Shown here piece by piece: positions 44,731 through 55,587 of a stretch of 64,000 nucleotides of DNA. Origin of the DNA: Tachypleus tridentatus (Eukaryota > Arthropoda > Merostomata > Xiphosura > Limulidae); assembly GCF_004210375.1 (NCBI RefSeq), contig NC_134825.1, positions 67,199,558 to 67,263,557 on the forward strand, read 5' to 3'. Numbering within the stretch: the first letter of the stretch is position 1; every line of letters starts with the position of its first letter. Under the pieces are notes generated by a model, which was not told where the DNA came from, searched no databases, and saw only the letters and a program-made list of their open reading frames with translations. A program made the position numbers and the translations under genes.

Positions 44731-45790
44731 AGGTAATTACGCTGTTGTACTACTTTTAAGCATAACTACTGGCATTGTTTTATAGAATCAAAACTTCAAC
44801 TGTTTTACTTATGACTTCGAGCTCCAGCCTGGTTAAAAGCAATAAATAAATTCTTTATTTTAACACAATAAAAAATCGCATAAAAACTATCAACAATGTT
44901 AATGATATAGGAGGAAAGACACGAACTTATTTCGCATTTTAAAGCGTTAATGGTATTTATGTTCAACAATGTCTGTGGAATACAGGAGCCGAGACAAATC
45001 CTGTTCTGGGTTAGATAATAGACATTTTCAAAGCTTAAACGTGAACGCTGTATACATTTTAACTGAGGTTTTATTACAGTGTACATAGTAAATAATGTTG
45101 AAACCTTGCTATTGTAAAATAAATCATGCTTTTATAAAGTCAAGCTGATGAAAGAAAGACACTCGCAATTTGGTGAAAAGTAAGCATAGCAAACAAGGTC
45201 TTACATTCACTTATCTCCCCCCCCCCTGCATCAAGAGTCACGTAGAGGTCGACTGGAATGTTTCTTCCTCAAAGGTTAAAGCACATCCAACTTACAAGTG
45301 AAACATTTCTTTTAATCCATCCTTTACACAGCTAGTGCGCATACAAAGACAAAGTGTTTCTTTCCTTGCATTCTGTTTAAATAAAAATCAATATTTATCA
45401 TTGCCATGTTGCTGACTTCAACCATTAATTAAGCTTTAAAATTAAAGTTACGCTGATTTCAGTAGAGACTTGTGTTAATAAAGTCAAGGCAATATAATGC
45501 TAGAATGCTGATGTGATCCATTGAAAATTACTAGAAACTTCTACCTAGATGATATGAAAAGACTTAATCAAATATAGAATTTTGTTTATTTAGTTTTTAT
45601 AGGCATTATATATATATGTAATCAAAACTCATCTAAAGCTCCACCTGTGGATATAAATAACATTTCAATCCTCGAGATATTTTTAAGGTTCTACTGGTGA
45701 TAATAATATTATCAGAATCTATTGGTTTATTTTTGATAACGTTTTAAAGTTAGTATAATATTTACATATTGTTTTATAGCTGGCATGAGG
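44731..45790. other. Unannotated DNA
   Basis: No supported feature. A run of ten C lies at 45219-45228. Confidence 0.45.
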
Positions 45791-46450
45791 ATGCCGCCTA
45801 AAAAAAATAAAGAATTTATCTTTTAAGATTCAGTTATAAGAGTGGATAAAATGTTCGTGGATTTCTTACAAAATTTAATCAGAACTTTTGATAAATGGAT
45901 GGAAAAGAAGGAAGAAGTAGTGGGAAGCATGTCTTAAAATTACAACAACGAAAGGTTTTACTGGAAGGAAAGAAAATGTTTCATTTTGGAAAAGCTGGAG
46001 AGCAGAAAAATTAAGTAAATTATGGAAAATGCAATTTAAGATGATCTCCTATTAATAATACCTTTCAAATTTCGCGAAACAATTAATGAGGTTATTTCCA
46101 ATAAAGGGAAATACGTTAAAACAAGGCTAGAAGCGAAAAACCCGTTGAGGATTGAAATTGAAGTTCTGAAAATTAGAATGGAAAATAGATATATAAATTT
46201 ATTTAATGATTTGGAAAAATATGATAGACTTCAAAATAACATTTAGATAACCAGGCTTAGTATTTTTAAAATTGTTAGTTTAACACAGAATGATCTGGAT
46301 GAAAATGAAATACAATTATTAACAAAAGGATTAACTTTTACTTCCATGAATAACCATAATAAAATATAATAAGCAGAAGATATTTATGAATTTACTAGAA
46401 CATTAGGAGATTCTAATCTTATTTTTCTAATGATTAGAATGAAGCATAGA
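45791..46450 (+). pseudogene. Decayed single-frame ORF, possibly Penelope-like reverse transcriptase N-terminus
   Basis: One frame from ATG at 45791 (MPPKKNKEFIF) can be read to about 46450 without any frameshift, interrupted only by stops at 45824, 45935, 46016, 46037, 46244, 46367 and 46370. The peptide is charged and helical in character (FDKWMEKKEEVV; RLEAKNPLRIEIEVLKIRM; NRYINLFNDLEKYDRLQ) and includes NEIQLLTKGLTFTSMN. The last segment resembles the E-x2-LL-x-KGL-x-F-x-P motif that precedes the reverse transcriptase domain in Penelope-like elements. The RT catalytic motif is not seen; downstream sequence is too decayed. Family assignment is inference. The pseudogene call rests on the unusually frame-preserving pattern. 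Confidence 0.45.
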
Positions 46451-47454
46451 TAATCATTATCCAACAGTTTTATGATCACATCGTTTCTGAACATTTAAAT
46501 AATAGCAGGGTTTTAATACATTGAGATTCATTAATGAAAACATAATGCGTACTTTGTGAAGAATTTAATATGAAATTAACAAAAATAATATTTTATTTTT
46601 AATTAATTCCGAAACTGACTATCTTTAAGTACTTCTAGAGGCCTATAAATCAAAAGAAATTAATTGTTTAGAAAAAAAAGTGAATATATTTGTACTTGAA
46701 AATATTTTAGTATTTTAGGAAGAAATAAAAAATTAATGGGATTTAAGTTTTAAACAAGAAGAGTTCAACGATCGTAATTCTTTTGTTATTGTTATATATT
46801 GCTAGTGTTATATATATATATAATAGGCTGCTCAAATTGTGAATAGTGATTATACATATACTGAACGAGTTGAAACTGGTAAAATCTGCATTCAAAATTC
46901 GTTCTTTATTGTGTTAAAACAACAACAAAATTTATTCTACTGGTAACAACAATGTTATTAATTAGGTACATAATGTCAGGCAAACTATTTAACAAATCCC
47001 ACTTACACACATTCATACACAAATAAAATACGTGAACAATGTTATTTTTGAAAGGCCACCGGTTGTTTCTTAAAATACATTTCTAAACGACAATTTGTAT
47101 ACGCATGGTTATAAATGAAATAATATAAGACTTATTTGATGTTTCGTTGCCTCTGAAATAACACTGTCCAAAAGAAAAAAAAAACGCTCTTTAATAGCAT
47201 AAACATGCGAGTTTGGTTGGAATATATGAGTTGGAAAATCCGGTTGAGCATTTAATAAGCATTATTAAAAGTAAAGAACACATGGTTTTCCAGTTTACTT
47301 TTAAAATATCGATTTGCAACTTGCTATATTTATTAGCTATAGCTATTCTTCTAAGATGTAATGGCCCAGAAAGGAAAAAAGTCCAATTTGGCAGCTTATC
47401 AAACGTCTTAGCTTTTATATTAAAGGGGGGCGGACGTAACTAAGACATTAGCAT
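46451..47454. other. Unannotated DNA, probably the decayed continuation of the preceding element
   Basis: Up to about 46780 the base pattern (A-rich, with phrases such as GTGAAGAATTTAATATG) remains similar to the upstream pseudogene, but stops are frequent. A TA microsatellite is at 46810-46822. Nothing else is recognised. Confidence 0.35.
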
Positions 47455-47640
47455 GCCCAGCCTGTGGATCTGAGAATTAATGGTTCACCGCTCAGAGCCA
47501 CAAATATACGTTCCTCACTTTGGGGCTATAAATGCTCGTTAAGAGTGATGGTCAAATCACACAGTTATATCAGACAAAAGTAGACCACAAATAGACGATA
47601 GGTACTGTTGACCAACTATCTTCACATCAGCTCATAATTA
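47455..47640 (+). mobile_element. Old tRNA-derived SINE, degenerate
   Basis: GCCCAGCCTGTGGATCTGAG, ATTAATGGTTCACCGCTCAG (B-box remnant), CTTTGGGGCTATAAATGCTC, GAGTGATGGTCAAATC and CGATAGGTACTGTTGACCAA CT. Related to the copies at 21474 and 49962. Confidence 0.5.
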
Positions 47641-47697
47641 GGAACAACTACAACAATATAGCCCATGTTGTAATCTTCGGTTTGCACGAAACAAAGT

Positions 47698-47813
47698 CCC
47701 TCGGGAAGACAGAGGTACGCTTACGAACTTACAGCGCTAAAATTCGAGAGTCGATTCTCATCGGTGGACAGAGCAAATAGTCTAATGTTGCTTTGCTCTA
47801 AAACAAACAAAGA
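47698..47813 (+). mobile_element. V2-type SINE, diverged
   Basis: TCCCTCGGGAAGACAGAGGT, AACTTACAGCGCTAAAATTC, GAGAGTCGATTCTCATCGGT, GGACAGAGCAAATAGTCTAA and GCTTTGCTCTAAAACAAAC. Confidence 0.8.
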
Positions 47814-47885
47814 AAAGCACTAAATGAAACCATCTGACAATATTTTAAATGTAATAAATTTTCTCTCTTTCTTGCATGCCTTATA

Positions 47886-48010
47886 ACCTCATAGCTCAGT
47901 AATAAGTTTAAAGGCTTATAACCTTAAAAACTGTATTTTGATATCCATGGTTAGCACAGAACAGAAAGCTCATTCTGTAATTTCATGCTTAACGACAAAA
48001 TAAACAAATA
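47886..48010 (+). mobile_element. V1-family SINE, diverged
   Basis: ACCTCATAGCTCAGTAATAA, GGCTTATAACCTTAAAAACT, GTATTTTGATATCCATGGTT, AGCACAGAACAGAAAGCTCA and TTTCATGCTTAACGAC. Confidence 0.75.
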
Positions 48011-48056
48011 TAACCTGATAAACTGTCAGAGACACGAATGCCTATCGTCCTTGGAC

Positions 48057-48144
48057 CAGCCGTGGGGGGCGTTATAATGTGATGGTCAATCCAACTATTC
48101 GTTGGTAAAAGAGTAACCCAGCGCAGATAGCCCTCGAGTAGCTA
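48057..48144 (+). mobile_element. T-family SINE fragment with internal deletion
   Basis: CAGCCGTGGGGGGCGTTATA, then GGTAAAAGAGTAACCCA joined directly to GCGCAGATAGCCCTCGAGTA GC. About 100 bp of the body is missing between, as is the head. Confidence 0.9.
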
Positions 48145-48149
48145 AACTG

Positions 48150-48430
48150 GTGTTTTGTTTTTGAATTTCGCACAAAGCTACTCGAGGGCTATCTGTGCTA
48201 TCCGTCCCTAATTTAACAGTGTAAGACTAGAGGGAAGGCAGCTAGTCATCACCACCCACCGCCAACTCTTGGGCTACTCTTTTACCAACGAATAATGGGA
48301 TTGACCGTCACATTATAACGCTCCCACGGCTAAAAGGGCGAGCATGTTTGATGCGACCGGGATTTGAACCCGCGACCCTCAGATTACGAATCGAACGAAC
48401 GCCTTAACCTACTTGTCCATGCCGGGCCTT
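48150..48430 (-). mobile_element. T-family SINE, full length, tail-to-tail with the previous fragment
   Basis: TTTTGAATTTCGCACAAAGC, TACTCGAGGGCTATCTGTGC, CACCACCCACCGCCAACTCT, GGGATTTGAACCCGCGACCC, TTACGAA loop complement, and TTGTCCATGCCGGGCC. A GAAC duplication (TCGAACGAACGCC) sits in the head. Confidence 0.95.
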
Positions 48431-48570
48431 GTTAAAAGATAACTCAGCGTTTGCCTCCCAGATGTCAGTTCGTTTGTTTGCTGTTCGGAAGCTGCGACCT
48501 AGAGATCTGAAACAGTACCATTCTCCCCGCAGCAACAGAGTCAGACTCGTCCTTCAAACGTTTTTGACAC

Positions 48571-48641
48571 TTTAACCATCAAACGGCGGCCATCATCAAT
48601 TGATGCTGCTACCTGCAACGTTGCCACTGTTTAAGAGTTAA
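48571..48641. repeat. Small palindromic element, copy 2
   Basis: AAACGGCGGCCATCATCAAT TGATGCTGCTACCTGCAACG TTGCC then ACTGTTTAAGAGTTAA. Inverse match to 20935-21003. The inner CATCATCAATTGATG is itself self-complementary in part. Confidence 0.7.
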
Positions 48642-49088
48642 AACAGGATTGTATACTTGATTTACGCATCTCTAGTCGTATGAAGGAACACCGTTTTCTT
48701 AGCTAAAACAAAACGGCTCATCATTTCTAAGCTAACTCTGAGCAAGTATTGTAGGATTCCAATCACCTGTACTATTTTTGTAGAAAGCCGTTTGAAGGAA
48801 TGCTTTCAGATGATAGACGGAGGTCATGCTTTAACCCCTGTGTGTGTGTGTGTATGAGAGTGTATTTGTCAGCAGGAATTCCCGAAAAGGGCTGAATGTA
48901 TCTTGAAGTAAGTTGGTATGTGTTTATACCATGACCCATCTTATACATGGCTAAGTTTTGAATAGTCATGGTCAAAGATCAAGGTCACAAAAATGAAAAC
49001 AAATCTCTCTGTTAATATGGGGACCTTTCTTACTTTTAGCATGAGAAGGTGGAGTTAATCTTGCTGTTAATTCAGGCTTGTTCCGAAT
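48642..49088. other. Unannotated DNA
   Basis: (TG)n microsatellite at 48839-48853; otherwise nothing recognised. Confidence 0.45.
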
Positions 49089-49356
49089 TGTTTGTTTATT
49101 TGTTTCTAATTTCGCGGAAAACTAGGGCTGTCTGCCCTAACCGTCCCTAATTAAGCAGTGTAAAACTAGAGGTAAGGCAACTAGTTATTACCACTCACCG
49201 CCAATTCTTGAGCTACTCTTTTACCAACGAATAGTTGGATTGGCCGAAACATTATAACGCCCCCATGGTTCAAATTGCGAACATATTTGGTGTGACAGGG
49301 GATTCGAACCCTCGAATTACGAGTCGAGTGCCTTAACCACCTGGCCACGCTGGGCC
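49089..49356 (-). mobile_element. T-family SINE, head partly deleted
   Basis: TTTCTAATTTCGCGGAAAAC, CGTCCCTAATTAAGCAGTGT, ACGCCCCCATGGTTCAAATT, GGGGATTCGAACCCTCG joined to AATTACGAGTCGAGTGCCTT, and ACCACCTGGCCACGCTGGGC. About 10 bp between B box and anticodon region are missing. Confidence 0.92.
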
Positions 49357-49805
49357 AAGTGTACATGTGGAAACGTTGATGTCAATATTTTATGTTTAAT
49401 TTTTATCGAAAGTGTGCACAATGATTTTCATTATTATTATCTAACTGGAAAAAGCTTTCCGATTTGTTTTTATGTCAATGTGGATTAATATATAAGATCA
49501 CTAGAGAAGGAATTGTGACACTTTCAACACTATTGTAGAAACAGTTGATACTGTTAAATTAAATACATTTCTTTCCTTACTCTATATTTTGGGTACTGTT
49601 AATTAGAAAATTATTTTATCTACTATCATGGAAGATACCCAAGAGGTGTTTCATCAAGCATTTCCAAAGCGACATCTAACGAAAGTAGAATTAACTTAAT
49701 TATATTTGTCAAGTACAAGGAATAATTACAACCGTAAGTGATATAATGATTAGTATTCTCGGACTATGAACCATAATGGCTCAAAATTCTCTATCTGTTG
49801 CTGCA
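49357..49805. other. Unannotated DNA
   Basis: No supported feature. Confidence 0.45.
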
Positions 49806-49944
49806 ACCCCCCACTCCCAATGGCACAGTGATGTGTCGTCTGCGGACTCACAATGCTAAAAATCAGGTTTCTACATCCGTGGTGGGCAGAGTATAGATAA
49901 TCCTTAGTGAAACTTCGTACTTAACTTCAAATAAATAAACAAAA
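49806..49944 (+). mobile_element. V1-family SINE
   Basis: CCCCCCACTCCCAATGGCAC, GTCTGCGGACTCACAATGCT, AGGTTTCTACATCCGTGGTG, GGCAGAGTATAGATAATCC and ACTTCGTACTTAACTTC. Confidence 0.88.
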
Positions 49945-49961
49945 ACTCACTCCACATCGCT

Positions 49962-50113
49962 GGCCCTTGCATTGGTGTGTTACAAGAGCGACAGTTAGAT
50001 TCCACTATTCATTTGCACAAGAGTTGCCCTTGATACTGTTGACCATCTGCCATTATCCCAGTCTATCAGCAAAAAATTAGCTTCGTGTAGCTTTGCTTGA
50101 AAATTGTGAAACA
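49962..50113 (+). mobile_element. Old T-related SINE body
   Basis: CTGGCCCTTGCATTGGTGTG, CAGTTAGATTCCACTATTCA, CAAGAGTTGCCCTTGATACT, GTTGACCATCTGCC and AGCTTCGTGTAGCTTTGCTT GAAAATT. Parallels the T body but is strongly diverged and lacks a clear head. Confidence 0.55.
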
Positions 50114-51162
50114 ACAAATTCTATATATAATTTCTCTATATAAGAGCAGTCATCATTTGTGGCTTTAAAAATGAATATATTCTTAATAAACTTTGTGCTA
50201 ATAGTTAGATAAACTACTTTGAAAATCTTCGCCAGTATTATATGTTACTTATGATAGAAACACTTAATTAAAAATAAACATAAGTGTGGATACTTGTTGA
50301 TTCCAAACTAAATCAGCCTGGTTTTTCGGTTATTTGCACGAATATGACAGAAGTTAGAGGAACTATGTTTAAGATTCCAAATTTACTCCTTTAAAAAATA
50401 CTATAATGAAATTCAAAAGTATGATACCCATAAGTTCATATAAAAAAGCATTTTTGAGCTTAAAACCTCGAAATTATACGACATGAAAGATAAAATTTCT
50501 GATAAAATTCTAATTTGTTCTTTCAGAAACCAAGTCTGATTCTATTTAACTGGAAATACTCCAGCAAGTTTTTTAATACATATATGTATATTATTACTTT
50601 TCCAAGCATTATATACCTTACATGCTGTTCTTGTATATGTTGCCAGCTGCCATCGGAATGATTTCGAAACGAAAAATATTGATACACCAAACTTCCGAAA
50701 TTCAGAAGTGTATCGATATCTAGTTGATTGCTTGTCCAAACCACTAAAGTTACTGGAAATGTTTCACAATTTTTTCGTGTTTTTTTTTTGTTGTTGTTAT
50801 TACTTTCCAGCCACCTGAATAATATTTTTTTTTTACTTCGGTAACCTATAAAGTAAAAGGATCTTAGTAAAAGCTTTATATATATTTATATAACGTTAGG
50901 CGCCTCAATTCGATTAAAACGAACACGACAAATATTTTTATCCATGGAAATTATAAGTGGTGAGAATATATTTGAACACGAGAGAATTTAAACATACGTT
51001 TTTATGAAATATGCACATAATTGATTCTATTCAATATTTTGGATAAAACAAGTTCGTTTTTGTTTCCTTTCTTTTTAACCAAAAGACAAACAAAATAAAA
51101 ACAGTAACATTGACAATGAACACTTACGCCAGAATATAAAACAAAACTCCATCTCTTCACAG
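50114..51162. other. Unannotated DNA
   Basis: No supported gene. Two overlapping open frames at 50523-50744 (-) have no recognisable domain. Confidence 0.45.
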
Positions 51163-51285
51163 TTCCCCGCTAGCACAGTGGTAAGTCTAAAGATTTACGA
51201 CGCTAAAATCAGGCGTTCGATCCTCTGGGTGGACTCAGTAGATAGTCCGATGTGGCTTCGCTATAAGAAAAACGCACACACACAC
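51163..51285 (+). mobile_element. V2-family SINE
   Basis: TCCCCGCTAGCACAGTGGTA, GATTTACGACGCTAAAATCA, GGCGTTCGATCCTCTGGGTG, CAGTAGATAGTCCGATGTGG and GCTATAAGAAAAACGCACAC. Confidence 0.93.
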
Positions 51286-51977
51286 ATCTCTCAAAAAAAA
51301 TTAACGTAAAATTTTAATTTTAGTCAATAATTACATAAACTTTTCTCAAAATAAAGGCTGGGTTACTTTGTTGGTTTCCTTAGCAGAGAGTGTATTCAGC
51401 CAATATATATATATGTGTATGCTTGTGTGACTAATAATCTGAAACATCTTTAGTAATTTAATGATTTTAATTGAAAATCCTAAAACATTATTATGGAAAG
51501 AGTTAAAACATCTCGATGTATTACAGGCTACACCGTAAGTACAGATATTACATACATGGTGACCCCATACATCATAATATTACTGACCCAGTTCAGAGTT
51601 AACACGTCAATAAAAGATTGGACTGGCATGTAATGAACACTTTCCACGTTATCGTCCTTATCAGTTTACTTAAGATTTTTTTGTTTGTTTCTTTTGTGTG
51701 AGAGTGGGGGAAATTATTTTAATTTAAAAATAAAACAGCAAGGATATTTTATTGGAAATAAACTTCCAGTATAAGAGTGCATACTAGAAAAGTGTACGTG
51801 CTTAAGGATATTTTATTAGAAATAAACTTTTAGTACAAGAGCTCACCTGCGAGGGTTTAATAACATAAAATGGTCTGCGACATCGGATTAGGCGGTCTGC
51901 ATACAACTTCAACATCAAAAAAGGATAAAACAGCTGTTGTGTTGGGATAAAAACTTGAGATTCGATATGATTTTTTC
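51286..51977. other. Unannotated DNA
   Basis: A phrase of about 30 bp (AAGGATATTTTATTGGAAATAA then ACTT) occurs at 51740-51766 and again near 51805-51830, a possible old duplication. Nothing else. Confidence 0.4.
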
Positions 51978-52222
51978 TTTCAAAAGTTAGCGTGTTAGAC
52001 TGTCATCCAAGGACCAAAGTTCGTTTCCCGTTGCCAAAAAAATCATAACCTATACTTTAAAGCCGTGAATACTTTATAAGATTAGCAGTCTCACTAATCG
52101 ATTAGAATAACTCAAGAGTTGGCAATATGTGTTGTTGAATAGCTGCCTTTATTCTCTTCTATAGCTTAAGGATGAGGGAAAGCTATGCACAAATATCCTA
52201 GTGTAGATTTTCGTGGAAGTTT
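51978..52222 (+). mobile_element. Old tRNA-derived SINE, degenerate
   Basis: TTAGCGTGTTAGACTGTCAT, GGACCAAAGTTCGTTTCCCG TTGCCAAAAAA (B-box relic), CTTTAAAGCCGTGAATACTT TATAAG, ACTCAAGAGTTGGCAATATG, TGTTGAATAGCTGCCTTTAT, and AGCTATGCACAAATATCCTA GTGTAG. Same layout as T. Confidence 0.6.
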
Positions 52223-54497
52223 TAAACCAGTAAAAATAACTTTTCACTGAAAAATAAATATGAAAAATTTTCAAGATGCTTTGTTTGTATTAGGATTACG
52301 AACATGGTTTAACAATTTGGAAAGAATGGTTGTATGCCTCTTCAGCAGCCTTGGCTAAATTGAAGGTTAGACGGAGTTTACAAAATAAAATTGAAGATTA
52401 GTTCGAGCTGAGATATCACATAATGGTATAAAGAACAAAAGTACAGACGTGGTTAATTCTTTAAATAGCACAGTGTTATTCCATGTTATTATTAATTTGG
52501 AGCTTTAGCAGTAAACATTTCTGTTAATAGCTTTTTTATATATTATAGCTCGAGGTATTCATGAAAGTCCCTGAAGTACAATATTACGTCATTATAAGAA
52601 ACACTGGTAAATGTTAGCATTGATAGTTACCATGAAACCAGGAGAACTAGTTAGGTTAAATTGGCAAAATTATTGAATGGCGGCACTGAAGTTCATTAAC
52701 TGTAAGTAATTAGTACACATCACACAATAACACATTGAAAATCCAAGGATATGACGATTCTCATTGATTATCTGTAACGTGTACTAGCAGTGAAGACTAA
52801 CAAGTTATACAGCTAATCAAGGATGAAACTTGCAAATTAACATCCTTCTGATACCTCGAGAGACCGAACTAAGGGCTTCAGTTGTAAACAGCACAGTCTC
52901 GTCAGAATATAATAATATAGCGTTCTTAAGTTCTATTGTAATTATGCCTGTTAATTTATGTCTACATATCTGTCTACGTATACATAGTAAGAAACTTTAG
53001 CACATGAAATTACACTAAATAAATTAATAGACGTGTTTCTGAATAACTTCCTTGGCACTGGTGCTTAAGGGGAATTTAAAAATACGAATTACAAAAAAAC
53101 TTTCACATTTCCTTAAGGACGTAACACGTGTTGGAAAGTTCGATGTACTATATCAGTTTCTGCCTCGATTATCAGTTCTTTTGAATGTTGCATATACGAA
53201 TGTTATATGTTCATTTTATATATAATTAACATATATATAATACGCATGCACAAAAAAGCAGACTATGTGTGAAGGCGTTTGTAGGGGCCGGGAGAGTCTT
53301 TCATCAAGAGAAGTTAAATATTTCAAGTCATCATCCCTTATTACAAGTCGGATCTAATTTCAGACCTCCTGTGGGAGTGATGTGCTTTCGTTAACCTCTG
53401 ACTCAGGAACTATTTATTTAATTCTGTATACCATCGGGTGTCCATTCCTTACAAATGAAACAAAAGAGGTTTGAGAAAAAGTTCATTTTCTATGGAGTAT
53501 TCTATAATCAGACGTACTTGGCATGTAAATCATTTAAGAATGTCAGTAATAACTCATGTTACGCTGTAATTACTTTGTATTGTATTGTTTTGTGAAATGG
53601 ATTATTCGTAGCAGGCCAATAGTTACGTATAATGCTCGAAAGAGTTAAAACTCAGCACCATAGACTTGTTTAATTAAGCAAGTTTGATTTACACGCCATG
53701 TTTTAAACTCACAATAAATAGGAAACGTTTTTAGCACACTTATAATAGTCTGTTGTTGCGAATAATACTTACAACATCAGTGATCAGAACTAGAAACGTT
53801 AGTGTAATAAATAATATTATTAATTAAATATGATGTTATTACCAATAGTAATTATAATGTATTGATTCATCAGTTGAGTACCCTCGATGTTAATGCTATT
53901 TTTTGCCATAATGTCAATAATATCTCACGAGGTTAGGGCCACCTTAGGAAATTTAGGTTAGTCTTAAATACATATTGCTAAGCTAAGACTTCCGATATAT
54001 GGTGATCGCAAGAGGACAATGTTGCATTATTGTAAGGATCATTAGTAAATATAAACGTTAGCAGTTAAAAATAATCCTCAAAACAAAGATATATTACAAA
54101 ACTGAATAATAAAAAAATAAATACTTTGCATATATTAAACCTTTTAATCGGCATCTTTAATAAAACCATTGTTAAAGAAAGAATATAACTTACAAAATAC
54201 AAAAAACTAGTTTTCAGTCACTTTCACCAGTTTCAATATCTAAAAATACAGTCGTTTGATGTATCACCAGAGAGTACCAAATATGGAAATTGCATTGATT
54301 ATGATAATACAAATTAACTAAAAATATATCGTTTAAGGTCGACATATGCGACAAGATAAACTGACAATAACTTAAACCAAATTTACCACATATTAAAAAC
54401 CTAAAAGCACAGATGTTTTTACAAGCTCACTGAAACACATTCAGATATGTTTGGCTCCCTGTTAACGGAAAATCTTGGCATTTGTGATTATATGTCT
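52223..54497. other. Unannotated DNA
   Basis: About 2.3 kb of AT-rich DNA in which I recognise no gene, SINE or array. Confidence 0.45.
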
Positions 54498-54603
54498 TGT
54501 TTGTTTCTTGACAAGCAAAAAGCTATGCAATGAGCAGTCTGTGTTCTCCCTACCAGATTTTTAGCGTTATAAGCTCTCAGATCTGCTTCTGAGCCGCAGA
54601 GAG
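54498..54603 (-). mobile_element. V1-family SINE, internally deleted
   Basis: TTTCTTGACAAGCAAAAAGC TATGCAATGAGCAGTCTGTG TTCTCCCTACCAG, then ATTTTTAGCGTTATAAGC; the B-box part is deleted and the head is degraded. Confidence 0.7.
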
Positions 54604-54757
54604 AAGTATATGAGATTGTAAGAAACTGCATAAATTATTGTCATTTCTAGCCAGAAAATGGCGAATAACATATTTTTGTATAGATCTAACTCATTCATTG
54701 TTAAAATTAAAATAACTTCATTAGTTTGAGCTATAATCAATTTTAGATGTAAAGGTT

Positions 54758-54992
54758 TCTTGGTTTGTTTTGAATTTCGCGCAAAGCTACATGAGTGCCA
54801 TCTGCACTAGCTATCCCTAATTTAACAGTGAAAGACTAGGGAGAAGCACCTAGTCATCACCACTTACAGCCAGCTCTTGGGCTACTCCTTTGCCAAAGAA
54901 TAGTGGGACTGACTATAACATTAATACATCCTTACGGCTAAAAGGACGAGCATGTTTGTTGTAACAATAATTCGAACCCGCGACCGGGCCAA
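54758..54992 (-). mobile_element. T-family SINE, head deleted through the anticodon region
   Basis: TTTTGAATTTCGCGCAAAGC, CACTAGCTATCCCTAATTTA, CAGCTCTTGGGCTACTCC, AATTCGAACCCGCGACC joined directly to GGGCCAAG. The 40 bp from anticodon loop to A box are absent. Confidence 0.9.
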
Positions 54993-55296
54993 GTGTAGAG
55001 GTATTCAGCATTAAAACGAAATACAATCTATTTGTTATCAGGAGTGTAGGGTTCCAGACTGTTGTTATCCCGTGTATGTTTGTGAGTTTTCTTTCTGTAG
55101 CTGCTGTTTTTCTTAAAGTATGTTTTGAAGATTTGTCTTTAGCGCTCTGTCCACAGCAGGAATCCAATACCAAATAACAGAGTTATAAACCTGATGAAAT
55201 AAAACAATTAAATATCACTAAATACTTGAGTGTCCGCTCATTGTGAGACTTATGTGGAACAGTTTCCTATTAAATAATAAACTAGAGAAACAAATG
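54993..55296. other. Unannotated DNA
   Basis: No supported feature. Confidence 0.45.
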
Positions 55297-55587
55297 GCTT
55301 GGCTCGGCATGGCCAGGTGGTTAATGCACTCGATTCGTTATCAGAGGGTCGCGGGTTCGAATCCCAGCCACAACAAACGTACTCGCTCCTTCAGCTGTGG
55401 GGGGCGTTATTATTATTATTGACCGTTATTACGGTCAATCCCACTATTCTGTAGTAAAAGAGTAGCCCAAGAACTGGCGGTAGGTAGTGATGACCAGCTG
55501 CCTTCCCTCTAGTCTTACATTTCTAAATTAGGGACGGCTAGCGCAGATAGCCTTCGTATAGCTTTGCGCAAAATTAATAAAAAACAA
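55297..55587 (+). mobile_element. T-family SINE with internal TTA expansion
   Basis: GGCTCGGCATGGCCAGGTGG, CGCGGGTTCGAATCCCAGCC (intact B box), then GGCGTTATTATTATTATTGACCG followed by a duplicated GTTATTACGGTCAATCCC. The rest of the body and tail are complete. Confidence 0.94.
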
